From: a virus
Direction: 5' to 3' (one strand)
Virus record (IMG/VR): IMGVR_UViG_3300006923_000014
Span: 1-64,000 of that record
Length of the DNA: 64,000 nt
The translations under genes were made by a program, and so were the position numbers. Under the pieces are notes generated by a model, which saw only the letters and a list, made by a program, of their open reading frames with translations, was not told the origin of the DNA and did not search any database. This document shows positions 20,471 to 28,124 of the stretch, one piece after another; position 1 is the first letter of the stretch; each line of letters starts with the position of its first letter.

Positions 20471-20704
20471 ATGTTTTATCTTGGTCTTAGAAATACTAAA
20501 GAATGGCCTTTATTCTCTGTACAAGGTACTCTTCTTAGAATTAATGAAAAAAGACGTCTTCATTCTTTAGATGGCCCAGCGCGAAGAGATGTGCGATTGG
20601 ATGACAAACGAGCAGACACTCTTTTTTATGTTATTGAAGAAACATCACTCAACCCAAAACAATGGCGACAAGAAATTTATAAAAGACTTATGTTAAAATC
20701 TTAA
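20471..20704 (+). CDS. FQGPG-family small protein, member 14 (short)
   Basis: RINEKRRLHSLDGPA, a diverged turn and WRQEIYKRLML match the family, but starting at ATG 20471 the protein is only 77 residues and the FQGPG block is reduced to FSVQGTLL. An N-terminally shortened copy. It ends 4 bases before the tmRNA gene. Confidence 0.7.
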   Translation: MFYLGLRNTKEWPLFSVQGTLLRINEKRRLHSLDGPARRDVRLDDKRADTLFYVIEETSLNPKQWRQEIYKRLMLKS

Positions 20705-21052
20705 CTATGGGCCGGTACTGGCTTCGACTTGGTTATTGGAATAAACAATACAGGTAGTCCTTGTAAGAAAAGACTTTAAAGACTTACATAAAACTAAACG
20801 GCAACGATAACGTAGCTCTCGCTGCATAGCGAGTGGGGTTTCTAACTACCCTATGTCCAAAGTTAGATGTGCACTTGGTCTTAGCAGAGAAATAATAGAC
20901 TAAAATGGTTACCCTGTTTTTGGCAGGTGGAATTCACTTTTCCTGGTTCCGAATTGGTTGGAAATAGAACCTAGATGACTTGTTAGTTCAAAGCAACTAA
21001 ACTAAACTTGTGACAATATTGTTTATAAAGAAACTGAGGACATGGGTTCGAT

Positions 21053-21715
21053 TAACAAAATGGTCGCTTCAGTGAGTAATCACTGTCGAATAAGAGAGCT
21101 CATACGGTGAACGCTCAGCATGTAATGATGGTGCCAACGCCGTACGGTGAATCCGAAAGGAGTAAGCCGTCTAGAGACTTATAGGTTCCTAAGACTAAAT
21201 GTTAAGGAATACTAGGATGCAAAAAAATCTTCTTCAAAAAGAAGTTTTTTGGCTTTCATTTCATCAGAATATTTTCCATTTCTAGGGGTCACTTCTAGAT
21301 AAGTTGTGCAAATAAGTTTAGCTCTTCTTATCTTTGATTTTTCTCTTAAGTAAGGAGATATCTCTAATAAAAAATTAATTGCAGTGCGGTGTTTTAAACG
21401 CCAAGACCAAGATTGTTTGTGATGAGATTTGTAAACCTTTTGTTTTACAATAAATCCTCCAAATTCTTGGACTAAGAAATCAAGAAGTTCTTTACTTGTT
21501 GATGTCATAGATACTGTTGGCGCACGATACTTGTCCCGACTATGAGGGCGGCTTAACGTTACAGTTCCTTCCCCATCAAACAATCCTGCAGTATAAGCCA
21601 ATTTTAATTCTTTTTGCATAATACGCTCTCCTCTTCTTGGATATAGTATAACATAAACCCTGTCCAAGAAGAAGAAGGAATAGTCCACGCCATAATGAAA
21701 ATTATGGAATACGTG
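21053..21715 (+). other. Group I intron in the tmRNA T-loop
   Basis: Begins after U in exon GAT and ends with G, as group I introns do. GTCG just inside the intron can pair with exon CGAT to form P1 with a U-G pair at the splice site. An R-like AAGACTAAATG (21191) and S-like GAATAGTCC (21678) form P7 (GACTA/TAGTC). A P9-type hairpin CCATAAT-GAAA-ATTATGG lies near the 3' end. The 663-base intron carries a homing endonuclease gene on the opposite strand between R and S (P8 region). Confidence 0.85.
21212..21619 (-). CDS. LAGLIDADG homing endonuclease (antisense in intron)
   Basis: I start at the ATG at 21619, which has GAGGAG upstream on the minus strand, rather than at the open-frame start. 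The 135-residue product opens with LAYTAGLFDGEG, the LAGLIDADG helix, and has a single such motif, so it should act as a homodimer. Located in the P8 region of the tmRNA intron but transcribed from the opposite strand, so it needs its own promoter. One of only two genes on the minus strand. Confidence 0.88.
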   Translation of the reverse strand: MQKELKLAYTAGLFDGEGTVTLSRPHSRDKYRAPTVSMTSTSKELLDFLVQEFGGFIVKQKVYKSHHKQSWSWRLKHRTAINFLLEISPYLREKSKIRRAKLICTTYLEVTPRNGKYSDEMKAKKLLFEEDFFAS

Positions 21716-21738
21716 TCCCATCCGGTCCACCATATTGA

Positions 21739-21829
21739 GATGCACATATAATCGCTATTTCACACGGCGATGCAGCTAAACCATAGTTGTGCATCCCCGG
21801 AGACGCTGGGCTCCGTATGGTTACCCAGC
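21739..21829 (+). ncRNA. Pseudoknotted RNA candidate after tmRNA
   Basis: Four helices interleave: GATGCACA (21739) with TGTGCATC (21788); AACCATA (21779) with TATGGTT (21816); GGAG (21799) with CTCC (21811); and GCTGGG (21805) with CCCAGC (21824). A hairpin ATCGC/GCGAT (21751/21767) sits inside. All pairs are Watson-Crick. It lies between tmRNA and tRNA-Gly; class unknown. Confidence 0.5.
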
Positions 21830-21836
21830 AATTTAT

Positions 21837-21912
21837 GCGATCTTAATTCAGTTGGTAGAATTTCTGGTTTCCAACCAGATTGTCGTCGGTTCGAGTCCGA
21901 CAGGTCGCTCCA
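21837..21912 (+). tRNA. tRNA-Gly (UCC)
   Basis: Acceptor GCGATCT/AGGTCGC with one U-G pair, D-arm ATTC/GAAT, anticodon arm TCTGG/CCAGA with loop TTTCCAA (anticodon UCC), T-arm GTCGG/CCGAC with loop TTCGAGT, discriminator T and encoded CCA. Confidence 0.94.
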
Positions 21913-21971
21913 TTAATTTCTTTCATGTTTTTGTTCTCGCTGCAATACAACAATCTTAAACTAGAACATTA

Positions 21972-22301
21972 ATGCCTCTACATTATATAGACGAATGGCC
22001 TTTGATTCTTTCAAAAGATACCAGGTTAATATGGGATGCAAGACTCCTTTTTTAAGGAGCTGGAACATATCTCTATAAAGATCTCAGTAGCCGTTATTCT
22101 TGGTATCTTAAAATCAATGCCGAGGGTATTCTTGATGCACCCATCCCAGTACCTGCAGTTATTACCAAGTACACTATGAGTGGAAATATTAGAATATTAA
22201 AAGCATACTATTCTAATGGTAATTCATTGCCTTCTTTTAACTTAGAAAATTATCTATATAAAAAGTTGTTACTTAGTCCAAAGACAAATAAAGGACTTTA
22301 A
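21972..22301 (+). pseudogene. FQGPG-family pseudogene with in-frame TAA
   Basis: From ATG 21972 the frame reads a typical N-terminus to ...ARLLF, then TAA at 22053-22055 exactly where the family has the K or Q of F(K/Q)GAG.Y, then continues open in the same frame with GAGTYLYKDL, KINAEGILDAPIPVPA and YLYKKLLL to a stop at 22299. One base change (A to T) explains the loss. A sequencing error or read-through cannot be excluded. Confidence 0.75.
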
Positions 22302-22360
22302 GCCACCTTGCCCCGGGAATATGGGGTCTGGAAATACACCAATAAAACAAGGAGTTAATT

Positions 22361-22693
22361 ATGAGCAACCAGGTACATGACATTCAGAGTTTTCTGAAGG
22401 ATGGCGGAAACATTATGCGTAGACGCGAAGGGCGACGGGTCGTCACTGTTGCTTATCGATGTAACCGTGATAAGACTGTAACCTACGCAGGAGTTATCTT
22501 CCGTAAGGATGATCCTCAGGAAGAGTATTCCAAGAAGGGACACACCCACACCGCTGTTCAGCGTTTCTACATGCGTCCTGTCATTATCCCTCATCCTTCG
22601 GTTGTAGGTCCAGCACATGCTATTCAGAGCGCAGTAGAACACAGTATTCGTACTGCCATGGGCACTGTTGGTGCATACGGCCCTCGCACCTAA
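22361..22693 (+). CDS. Hypothetical basic protein (110 aa)
   Basis: AAGGAG precedes the ATG and a strong terminator follows the gene, with GC-richer codons, all signs of high expression. Soluble, with a DGGNIMRRREGRRVV beta-rich N-terminal half. No family recognised; an abundant virion or nucleoid-type protein is possible. Confidence 0.7.
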   Translation: MSNQVHDIQSFLKDGGNIMRRREGRRVVTVAYRCNRDKTVTYAGVIFRKDDPQEEYSKKGHTHTAVQRFYMRPVIIPHPSVVGPAHAIQSAVEHSIRTAMGTVGAYGPRT

Positions 22694-22714
22694 TCTATTC
22701 TATAAATCTAATCC

Positions 22715-22742
22715 AAAGGGGAGACTTAAACGTCTCCCCTTA
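22715..22742 (+). terminator. Terminator hairpin
   Basis: AAGGGGAGAC pairs with GTCTCCCCTT around a 6-base loop, 22 bases after the stop of the preceding gene. Confidence 0.75.
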
Positions 22743-22753
22743 CTTTGTTTCTT

Positions 22754-23164
22754 ATGTCACCACCTATTAAAATCTTCTTTTCAGCTTATATTTATAGTGC
22801 TCTTAAAAAAGATAAACTTATTCTTAGAGATCGATGGAAGTCTCATGCTACAGAAAATAATCAACAAATTTTCTTCTGTAGATTTACAAAAGAGAGAACT
22901 CTTCAATATTTAAAAGAAGATCGTGTTGTATATCAGTTGGGGCACTTTACAACTTTCAATAAAAAAGGTCAAATAAGTAAACCCTATGCTCCTTTTTCTA
23001 TTGAAAGTGTTTCTGTTAATTTAGATAAAAGCTGTTATGTCTTTCCAGACTGGTCTTCTCAGACTTATGTTTATCATGGAATATCATACGATTCAAAAGA
23101 AAAAATGGAAGTTGTTCTGTTTAAAGAACTAATGCTAGGAGAACAAAATGCCAGTAATCAGTAA
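22754..23164 (+). CDS. Divergent FQGPG-family protein, member 15
   Basis: Start at ATG 22754, after a terminator. The FQGPG block is not recognisable, but YVYHGISYDSKEKMEVVLFKELMLGEQ at the end has the family's Y.(H/N)G turn and final ELMLGE helix. 136 residues; overlaps the next gene by 17 bases. Confidence 0.6.
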   Translation: MSPPIKIFFSAYIYSALKKDKLILRDRWKSHATENNQQIFFCRFTKERTLQYLKEDRVVYQLGHFTTFNKKGQISKPYAPFSIESVSVNLDKSCYVFPDWSSQTYVYHGISYDSKEKMEVVLFKELMLGEQNASNQ

Positions 23165-23459
23165 TTGGAGCATTGTCCAAAAACATGAAGATAAAATAGA
23201 TGGAGTGTGCCGAATTAAAGGCACTGTTAAAAACCATCGTTATATTCTTGACGGTAAACTTATCGTCTCTTCTCCAATTCAAACTATTGAATGGAAACAA
23301 GGTATTGTCATGACTCTAAATACCGCTTATATGCTTAGTGATTCTCCAAGTAGAGTCTGGGCACTTTGGACTAAGAAGTATGACAAAGAGACATATGACA
23401 ATCTTTTAGAATTGGGCTTTACAATTCCAAAAAAGAAAGAGAAGAAAAATGATTCTTGA
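23148..23459 (+). CDS. Hypothetical protein (103 aa)
   Basis: A soluble, beta-rich protein with a lysine-rich C-terminus, tied to both neighbours by overlaps of 17 and 11 bases. Not recognised. Confidence 0.65.
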   Translation: MPVISNWSIVQKHEDKIDGVCRIKGTVKNHRYILDGKLIVSSPIQTIEWKQGIVMTLNTAYMLSDSPSRVWALWTKKYDKETYDNLLELGFTIPKKKEKKNDS

Positions 23460-23736
23460 CTTTCTTTTAGGAGCTTTAATAACTTTGGGAATAAATACAT
23501 TTCTCGGGTTGTTCTCTGCCTCAATATTTATGTCTACGCTTATGGAAACTGCCGAAACTAGCAAGGCTATTGTCTTTCTTGAAGGTCTTCTTAATAAAGC
23601 AGAAATATATCTAAAAAAGACTTGGTTATTTAGAAACTTTCCAGAAATAGCAGCATATATTGTTTCGTTGATATTTATGAATCTTTGGGCTTTTTGGACA
23701 CCAGTCTGCTTATATCATTTTTTAACTAATGGATAA
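23449..23736 (+). CDS. Membrane protein (95 aa)
   Basis: Two hydrophobic helices (about residues 3-30 and 68-92) with an amphipathic region between. Overlaps both neighbours. Not recognised. Confidence 0.65.
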   Translation: MILDFLLGALITLGINTFLGLFSASIFMSTLMETAETSKAIVFLEGLLNKAEIYLKKTWLFRNFPEIAAYIVSLIFMNLWAFWTPVCLYHFLTNG

Positions 23737-23926
23737 AGCTTTACAAATTATTTGGTGGATAGTTCTAATACTTATAATTGGAATGGGCGGTGCCTATCTA
23801 AAACTGATGGGTATTCCCCAAATACTTCTATTTATATTTACTATCTTCTTTATATGGCTTTATCATTTAACACATCCATTCATTCCATTCATTAAGTCTG
23901 ATAAGGAAACACAATCAGATGAATAA
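23729..23926 (+). CDS. Small membrane protein (65 aa)
   Basis: Two closely spaced hydrophobic helices (about residues 4-24 and 28-48) followed by a short acidic tail. Overlaps neighbours by 8 bases each. Second of two consecutive membrane genes. Confidence 0.65.
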   Translation: MDKALQIIWWIVLILIIGMGGAYLKLMGIPQILLFIFTIFFIWLYHLTHPFIPFIKSDKETQSDE

Positions 23927-24146
23927 GATAATCACTGTACTTTATGCAAAAGAATTTAATTGTTTTAGAGTTAAGACAATTACTGGCAAAAAAGTAAGAA
24001 CACAATCTTTCCCTTGTAGTAAAGGGTTGATGACTTGTTCAGAACAAGAAGTGGCGGCTGTCGCAAGGCGTGAATTCTTCAATTCTTCATTCCGACCGCG
24101 TCCTACCTTTAACTTTATTTATAAGGAAATAGGGTGGAGATTCTAA
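23919..24146 (+). CDS. Hypothetical basic protein (75 aa)
   Basis: A small soluble protein with two Cys (residues about 33 and 40) and an Arg-rich C-terminal half. Overlaps both neighbours. Not recognised. Confidence 0.6.
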   Translation: MNKIITVLYAKEFNCFRVKTITGKKVRTQSFPCSKGLMTCSEQEVAAVARREFFNSSFRPRPTFNFIYKEIGWRF

Positions 24147-24544
24147 AACTAGATAAAGCTGATGCTGTTCAATATTTAGAGGTTCATGGCTTTTCTTCAG
24201 ATGCTATTCAATATATGTTGCTTTCTATGAAAGAACACCCAGAATGGGGAATATATAAAGGAATTTATAAATGGCCAGAAGAAGACGAGCCAATTTATGT
24301 TGACAAACCAGGATGGTGGCTTTTTCTAGACTACAAACCTCGACATTTGGATTATATTGTTTTATTTCCTGACATAAAAAACAAATTCACACAAGAAATA
24401 GATAAAGAATTACTACCTCCTGATTTTCTTTTCATTAATTGCAATGCTCACCCAAAAAGACAACGAAGAGTTTGTTTAAAAACTCAACTTCTTGAATTAG
24501 AATACAAACAACTCTTAACTAAAGATAAACCAAATGAAAACTAA
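24134..24544 (+). CDS. EYK-family protein, member 2
   Basis: GTG start overlapping the previous gene by 13 bases. 136 residues with an N-terminal helix-turn region and a Trp/Tyr-rich middle. The C-terminus LLELEYKQLLTKDKP carries the family-defining (E)YK.L.T.(D) motif but stops before the final leucine-rich helix. Confidence 0.6.
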   Translation: MEILKLDKADAVQYLEVHGFSSDAIQYMLLSMKEHPEWGIYKGIYKWPEEDEPIYVDKPGWWLFLDYKPRHLDYIVLFPDIKNKFTQEIDKELLPPDFLFINCNAHPKRQRRVCLKTQLLELEYKQLLTKDKPNEN

Positions 24545-24734
24545 AAGAATAAAGGGCCGTGACCCTGTTCATCTAGCTGCTATTCAACACAGTGGCGCTG
24601 GAAGACATAAGTCTGAACAAGACTATTCTCGTAAGAAAGAGAAATACCAAGCTCTTTTTGATGAAATGGACGAGTTCTATGATGATCTAGAAGACGAAGA
24701 TCTTTCAGAGTGGGAGGAAGAAGATTATGGCTGA
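24534..24734 (+). CDS. Small charged protein (66 aa)
   Basis: Basic N-terminal half, then a very acidic C-terminus (DDLEDEDLSEWEEEDYG). Overlaps both neighbours by 11 and 8 bases. Sits at the left edge of the GC-rich cassette but has normal AT-rich codons. Confidence 0.6.
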   Translation: MKTKRIKGRDPVHLAAIQHSGAGRHKSEQDYSRKKEKYQALFDEMDEFYDDLEDEDLSEWEEEDYG

Positions 24735-24939
24735 GAAGTGCCACGCCTGCGGAAGCGACCGGCTGATGCCGGTGCGCGACTTCGCAGTGTCTATTGAGAG
24801 ACCCGACCCTGGCTATGGAATGGGTCGCTACGACAGACAAAAGGTCTATGCCTGCCGAGACTGCGGGGCGCTGCGGATTGATGACGCTGAGAAGGATTGG
24901 ATGGACGGGACAAACGAAGAGGAGGAAAACAGTGGCTGA
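24727..24939 (+). CDS. GC-rich zinc-ribbon protein (70 aa)
   Basis: CHACGS and CRDCGA knuckles separated by about 36 residues make a small zinc ribbon, followed by an acidic tail. GC content is about 60 percent against roughly 40 percent around it, and codons end in C or G. Together with the next gene it forms a foreign-looking cassette, probably acquired from a GC-rich phage. Confidence 0.7.
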   Translation: MAEKCHACGSDRLMPVRDFAVSIERPDPGYGMGRYDRQKVYACRDCGALRIDDAEKDWMDGTNEEEENSG

Positions 24940-25300
24940 CCTAACGATTGAGCAGGTGCGCGAACTATTGGAGGCGGCCGACCGACCGCATCCCCCGAAA
25001 ACCGACCTGCAAGCCGTGTACGCCTGGGCAGATGCCCACCACACCCTCGCTAAGCAGAAGTTCGACCTTGCTCGTCTCGTGCTGGAGCAAGCCGAACGCA
25101 TCGAGGACCTGGAGGCAGGCCAGGAAACACTTCCGATCCTGAAGCGTCAATGCGAGCGCATCGCCACGTTCGAGGGGCTGCTACGCGAGCTGGAGTGGGA
25201 GATATGCCCAATCTCTGAGCAAGAGGAGTGCGTGTGGTGCATGAATCGCGCACCAGATCACGCCAACGACTGCCGCTTAGCCGCTGCTCTTAATTCTTAA
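24932..25300 (+). CDS. GC-rich coiled-coil protein (122 aa)
   Basis: I use GTG 24932, which overlaps the previous gene by 8 bases and has GAGGAGG upstream, instead of the longer open frame. The protein is helical (TIEQVRELLEAADRP, a central coiled-coil with repeated E..LE) with a C-terminal Cys pair (CVWC) and late Cys. This E.RELLEAA..P layout is common in small GC-rich phage accessory proteins of unknown function. It belongs to the same compositional island. Confidence 0.65.
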   Translation: MADLTIEQVRELLEAADRPHPPKTDLQAVYAWADAHHTLAKQKFDLARLVLEQAERIEDLEAGQETLPILKRQCERIATFEGLLRELEWEICPISEQEECVWCMNRAPDHANDCRLAAALNS

Positions 25301-25347
25301 TATTTATTACCTTTTATAATATATCAATTTAACAAGGCTTTCAAATA

Positions 25348-25707
25348 ATGGTAACACCACTCCTCGCCGCATTCTTTGTTGGCCTCCTTCTCGTTGGTAG
25401 TTCTACTTTACGTGTAGTAGAAGTAGCAAAAGGGGAAATTCTCAACACCTTTCTAATTTCTATCATTATTAGCTTTGCTTATTGGTTCTCTATTCAATAC
25501 ATTGCTCAAAACGATATTGGTTCTTATGTAGCATTTTCTCTTGGAGCCTGCATTGCCACTGTCTCTCTTGCACATAGAGAAAGCAACAGTCCTAATAAAG
25601 GACTATTGGCTAGACATGGTGTTCGAGGAGTTGGTTCAGAAATGCCAGAAGAGAAAACATCTTCAAAAAGAATAAATGGATTTTTTAGAGAAGAAGAAAC
25701 CTCTTGA
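25348..25707 (+). CDS. Membrane protein (119 aa)
   Basis: Three hydrophobic segments (about residues 3-20, 32-52 and 58-76), then a soluble charged tail of 40 residues. AT-rich codons resume here after the GC-rich cassette. Not recognised. Confidence 0.65.
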   Translation: MVTPLLAAFFVGLLLVGSSTLRVVEVAKGEILNTFLISIIISFAYWFSIQYIAQNDIGSYVAFSLGACIATVSLAHRESNSPNKGLLARHGVRGVGSEMPEEKTSSKRINGFFREEETS

Positions 25708-25719
25708 CTAGAAACAAGC

Positions 25720-26064
25720 ATGAATGAATATTATCTAAACAACTATAGTCGTTCTCGTGGAGAAAACCCTTATTCTGCAGCATTATGGCTATCTATAGAA
25801 TGGGCCAGAATTGCAAGAATGAGCGGGAAGAGAGAAGACAAGCACAGCAAAGAATTCTCTGCCAAGCACAATGAATTGTCTTTACATATGCAAACTTACA
25901 TAGTTAATGCAAGAACACCAGAAGACTTACGTCAAAAGTTCTTTCAAATGAGAAAGACGATTATTAAAGACTTTCATAAAAGTACAAGTGGCACCAAAGA
26001 TGCTTACGGTATGTGTGGTGCAGAACTCGACAAGGTTATCAACAAGTTCTTAATACAGGAGTAA
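25720..26064 (+). CDS. Hypothetical helical protein (114 aa)
   Basis: A mostly alpha-helical soluble protein with an N-terminal Asn/Tyr/Ser-rich tail and amphipathic helices (EEDKHSKEFSAKHNEL). Not recognised. Confidence 0.65.
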   Translation: MNEYYLNNYSRSRGENPYSAALWLSIEWARIARMSGKREDKHSKEFSAKHNELSLHMQTYIVNARTPEDLRQKFFQMRKTIIKDFHKSTSGTKDAYGMCGAELDKVINKFLIQE

Positions 26065-26074
26065 ACGATGCCAA

Positions 26075-26455
26075 GTGTATTACAAGGCTAAGGATCAGGC
26101 GCTTAATAACGATCATGACTATCATATCGCAGCTATCTTGTGGAGAAAGAAGTCTCCTATCAGAATTGGTGTCAATTCTAAGAAAACCCATCCTGCTGCT
26201 CGTCGTCAATATTCTTGTGGGCCACGATTTGTTCATCACCTTCATGCCGAAATGCATGCTCTCTTGAATACAGATACTACAAAAAATGATGTTCTTGAAG
26301 TCATGAGATGGACTAAGGATGGTCAACGGACAATGAGCAAGCCTTGCGAGCACTGTATGAAGGTTATTAGAGCTTCTGGAATTAAAAAGGTTCGTTATAC
26401 AGACTGGGATGGAACCTGGACAGAAATGAATCTCTGCGCAATAAGTATGAGATAA
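26075..26455 (+). CDS. Cytidine/deoxycytidylate deaminase-like protein
   Basis: Zinc motifs HAEMHAL (His57, Glu59) and PCEHC (Cys91, Cys94) with a following helix and IKKVRYTDW strand define the cytidine-deaminase fold. 126 residues, slightly short for dCMP deaminase. GTG start; AGGAG lies 15 bases upstream, so the start could be in doubt. It may deaminate (d)CMP or a modified base, feeding nucleotide metabolism, or edit nucleic acid; substrate cannot be read from the sequence. Confidence 0.75.
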   Translation: MYYKAKDQALNNDHDYHIAAILWRKKSPIRIGVNSKKTHPAARRQYSCGPRFVHHLHAEMHALLNTDTTKNDVLEVMRWTKDGQRTMSKPCEHCMKVIRASGIKKVRYTDWDGTWTEMNLCAISMR

Positions 26456-26868
26456 GAAAAACTATCTTTCAATGGAAATCTGCCCCTTCTCAAAAAGAAG
26501 TATGGCAATTTATAGTTAACATAAAAGGCCATATCGCCTTCAAACCTGCGTTCAGAATTCCATGCGCTGCTGAGGATCCTCTTCTTCTTCCAAGTAAACA
26601 GTTCCAGGGATCTGGTATTTATTGTTTAAAAGAAACGACAGTAGACTTTATTTATTATGTCTCTCTTGTTGGTTATGTAAATGAAAATAGTTTATTTGAT
26701 AATATTCCTGGGAAAAACTATTGTGGGTATATAAAAAATAAAAAATTCAGTGCCTGTGATGGAATCACTGCTTCTTGGAGTATAGACAACAAGAAAATTA
26801 TCCCCTGGAAGGGTTATCGAAAAGCCCTGACCAACAAAGAATATAGAGAATTAATGTGTCCCAAATAA
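26452..26868 (+). CDS. FQGPG-family protein without a standard start codon
   Basis: An open frame continuous to a stop at 26866 contains QFQGSGIYCL, VGYVNENSLF and KALTNKEYRELM, clearly a family member of about 138 residues. No ATG, GTG or TTG occurs before the FQGSG block; the frame passes an ATA at the end of the deaminase gene. It may use a rare start or be inactivated. Overlaps the next member by 13 bases. I set the ATA as a nominal start. Confidence 0.55.
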   Translation: MRKTIFQWKSAPSQKEVWQFIVNIKGHIAFKPAFRIPCAAEDPLLLPSKQFQGSGIYCLKETTVDFIYYVSLVGYVNENSLFDNIPGKNYCGYIKNKKFSACDGITASWSIDNKKIIPWKGYRKALTNKEYRELMCPK

Positions 26869-27311
26869 CTCATAAAGAACTAAAAGAAATTTTATTTGAT
26901 TGGCCTTCTGCATTTGCTCCTACACATAAAGAAATAAACCAATTTATAATAGATATTCAAGATATTCCTTGTTATCTTATTCCTGTAAGAATACTTGAGT
27001 CTATGGACCGAACAGAGAACAGGATTATTAAAGATGGACAATATTGGGCTTTACCATTAGAATATTTTGAAGGACCTGGAATTTATATAACTGACGAAAG
27101 ACCTTTAACAAAAAATCATGACAATGACGTTTCATATTATGGAGCAGATCGTCGTAATAGAAACATTCCAAACAAAAACTATTCTGGTTTTTCTGGAGAA
27201 GAAAAGTTTTTAGCTGTTGAGGGCTACATTCATTTTCCATACTCTGGGGGTAGTCTTCCCACCTATATAGAATCACTTCTTTTAAAAGAGTTAATCTTAG
27301 ATGACAGTTGA
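26856..27311 (+). CDS. FQGPG-family protein, long form
   Basis: GTG start. 151 residues with an N-terminal helical extension, then YFEGPGIYIT, a diverged central part (YGADRRNRNIPNKN) and LLLKELILDDS. It is one of the longest members. Overlaps the next gene by 11 bases. Confidence 0.7.
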   Translation: MSQITHKELKEILFDWPSAFAPTHKEINQFIIDIQDIPCYLIPVRILESMDRTENRIIKDGQYWALPLEYFEGPGIYITDERPLTKNHDNDVSYYGADRRNRNIPNKNYSGFSGEEKFLAVEGYIHFPYSGGSLPTYIESLLLKELILDDS

Positions 27312-27822
27312 AACTTTAATCGCCAAGCTTAAAAAACTTCCATCAAAAACAATAGTTATTGTTCAGGAATATGACAGCTTAGATAATATAGCTAGACCAA
27401 TCAAAGTAGTTGAAAAGATTACTAAAGCTGACTTACCCGAACACTTAAGAGATGTTACAATTAAGAATAAAAAAAACTTAATTATCTTAAGTGCTTGGGG
27501 TAATGGCGAAGCACCTGCATCGCAATTTATTCCAATCAAGACAGAACAGAAACTTCAGTCTTTCATTCTTCATGCAAAAAAGAATGGCATTCCATTATCA
27601 CTAATCAAGGAATGGATTCAAAAGAATGAGCTGCCTCCGAAGAATAAAAAGAAAGCTACTCGTAAAGTTCAAAAGACCTCAGGACGCACAGAAATATTAC
27701 CTAAATCCGCTAAAGAATTACACAGTGATAATGCTAAGCGGCTCACCCCCAAACCCAACAGTCCAACTCGCAGAAAGAAGAGGAGTGTGGATCCCAATGT
27801 GGGAACTGGAAATAATAGATGA
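27301..27822 (+). CDS. Basic-tailed protein (173 aa)
   Basis: A compact N-terminal domain (residues about 1-75), a possible winged-helix-like stretch (about 80-110, FILHAKKNGIPLSLIKEW) and a long Lys/Arg/Pro-rich tail (about 115-173) typical of DNA- or RNA-binding linkers. Not recognised. Confidence 0.65.
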   Translation: MTVETLIAKLKKLPSKTIVIVQEYDSLDNIARPIKVVEKITKADLPEHLRDVTIKNKKNLIILSAWGNGEAPASQFIPIKTEQKLQSFILHAKKNGIPLSLIKEWIQKNELPPKNKKKATRKVQKTSGRTEILPKSAKELHSDNAKRLTPKPNSPTRRKKRSVDPNVGTGNNR

Positions 27823-28124
27823 CTCTTGATACTGAACCATATAATAAATTTATAGAAATATCTAATATTCTCTTTGGCGAAGCAGAGATTGTTTCGGTGC
27901 AAGAATTCATGAAACGAACTCTTGTTCAGGGAGCGCCGCCTCCGGAAAACCTTAATGTTTGTGTTAACTCTTATATGAGAGTTATTCGAAATTTTAAAAC
28001 AGTTGCTCTGGGTCGACCCGACAGTATCTGTCTTCAAAAAGAATCACCTTTAGACCTATGGGCTTGGCACAAACTCATTGACATAGAATATAAACTTACA
28101 ATGACAGAGACAGATAATGCCTGA
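27819..28124 (+). CDS. EYK-family protein, member 3
   Basis: 101 residues, ending in LIDIEYKLTMTETDN, a form of the EYK..(M/T) motif. The N-terminal part is helical with a Pro-rich turn (GAPPPENL). Overlaps neighbours by 4 and 8 bases. Assignment is tentative. Confidence 0.5.
   Translation: MTLDTEPYNKFIEISNILFGEAEIVSVQEFMKRTLVQGAPPPENLNVCVNSYMRVIRNFKTVALGRPDSICLQKESPLDLWAWHKLIDIEYKLTMTETDNA

Larger units (their letters stand above)
20709..21732 (+). ncRNA. ssrA: tmRNA, interrupted by a group I intron
   Basis: The 5' end GGGCCGG pairs with CCGGTCC at 21721-21728, followed by A and encoded CCA; the 5' sequence TACTGGCTTCGAC is the typical tmRNA start. The tag frame encodes NGNDNVALAA and a TAG stop at 20827-20829, with pseudoknot-rich sequence after it. 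The T-arm is ATGGG, loop TTCGATT, CCCAT, split after TTCGAT by an intron (21053-21715). Mature exons are 20709-21052 and 21716-21732. It rescues stalled ribosomes and tags products for proteolysis; the ALAA end fits ClpXP-type tags. Confidence 0.92.

Noticed and set aside
21739-21829. HDV-like ribozyme
   Set aside because: Although pseudoknotted, the order of helices differs from the HDV topology (the inner hairpin precedes the second helix strand), and no catalytic Cys-equivalent cytosine position can be placed.
24580-25253. Long minus-strand frames in the GC-rich cassette
   Set aside because: They arise from high GC content lacking AT-rich stops; the plus-strand frames have zinc-ribbon and coiled-coil patterns and are coupled to neighbours.
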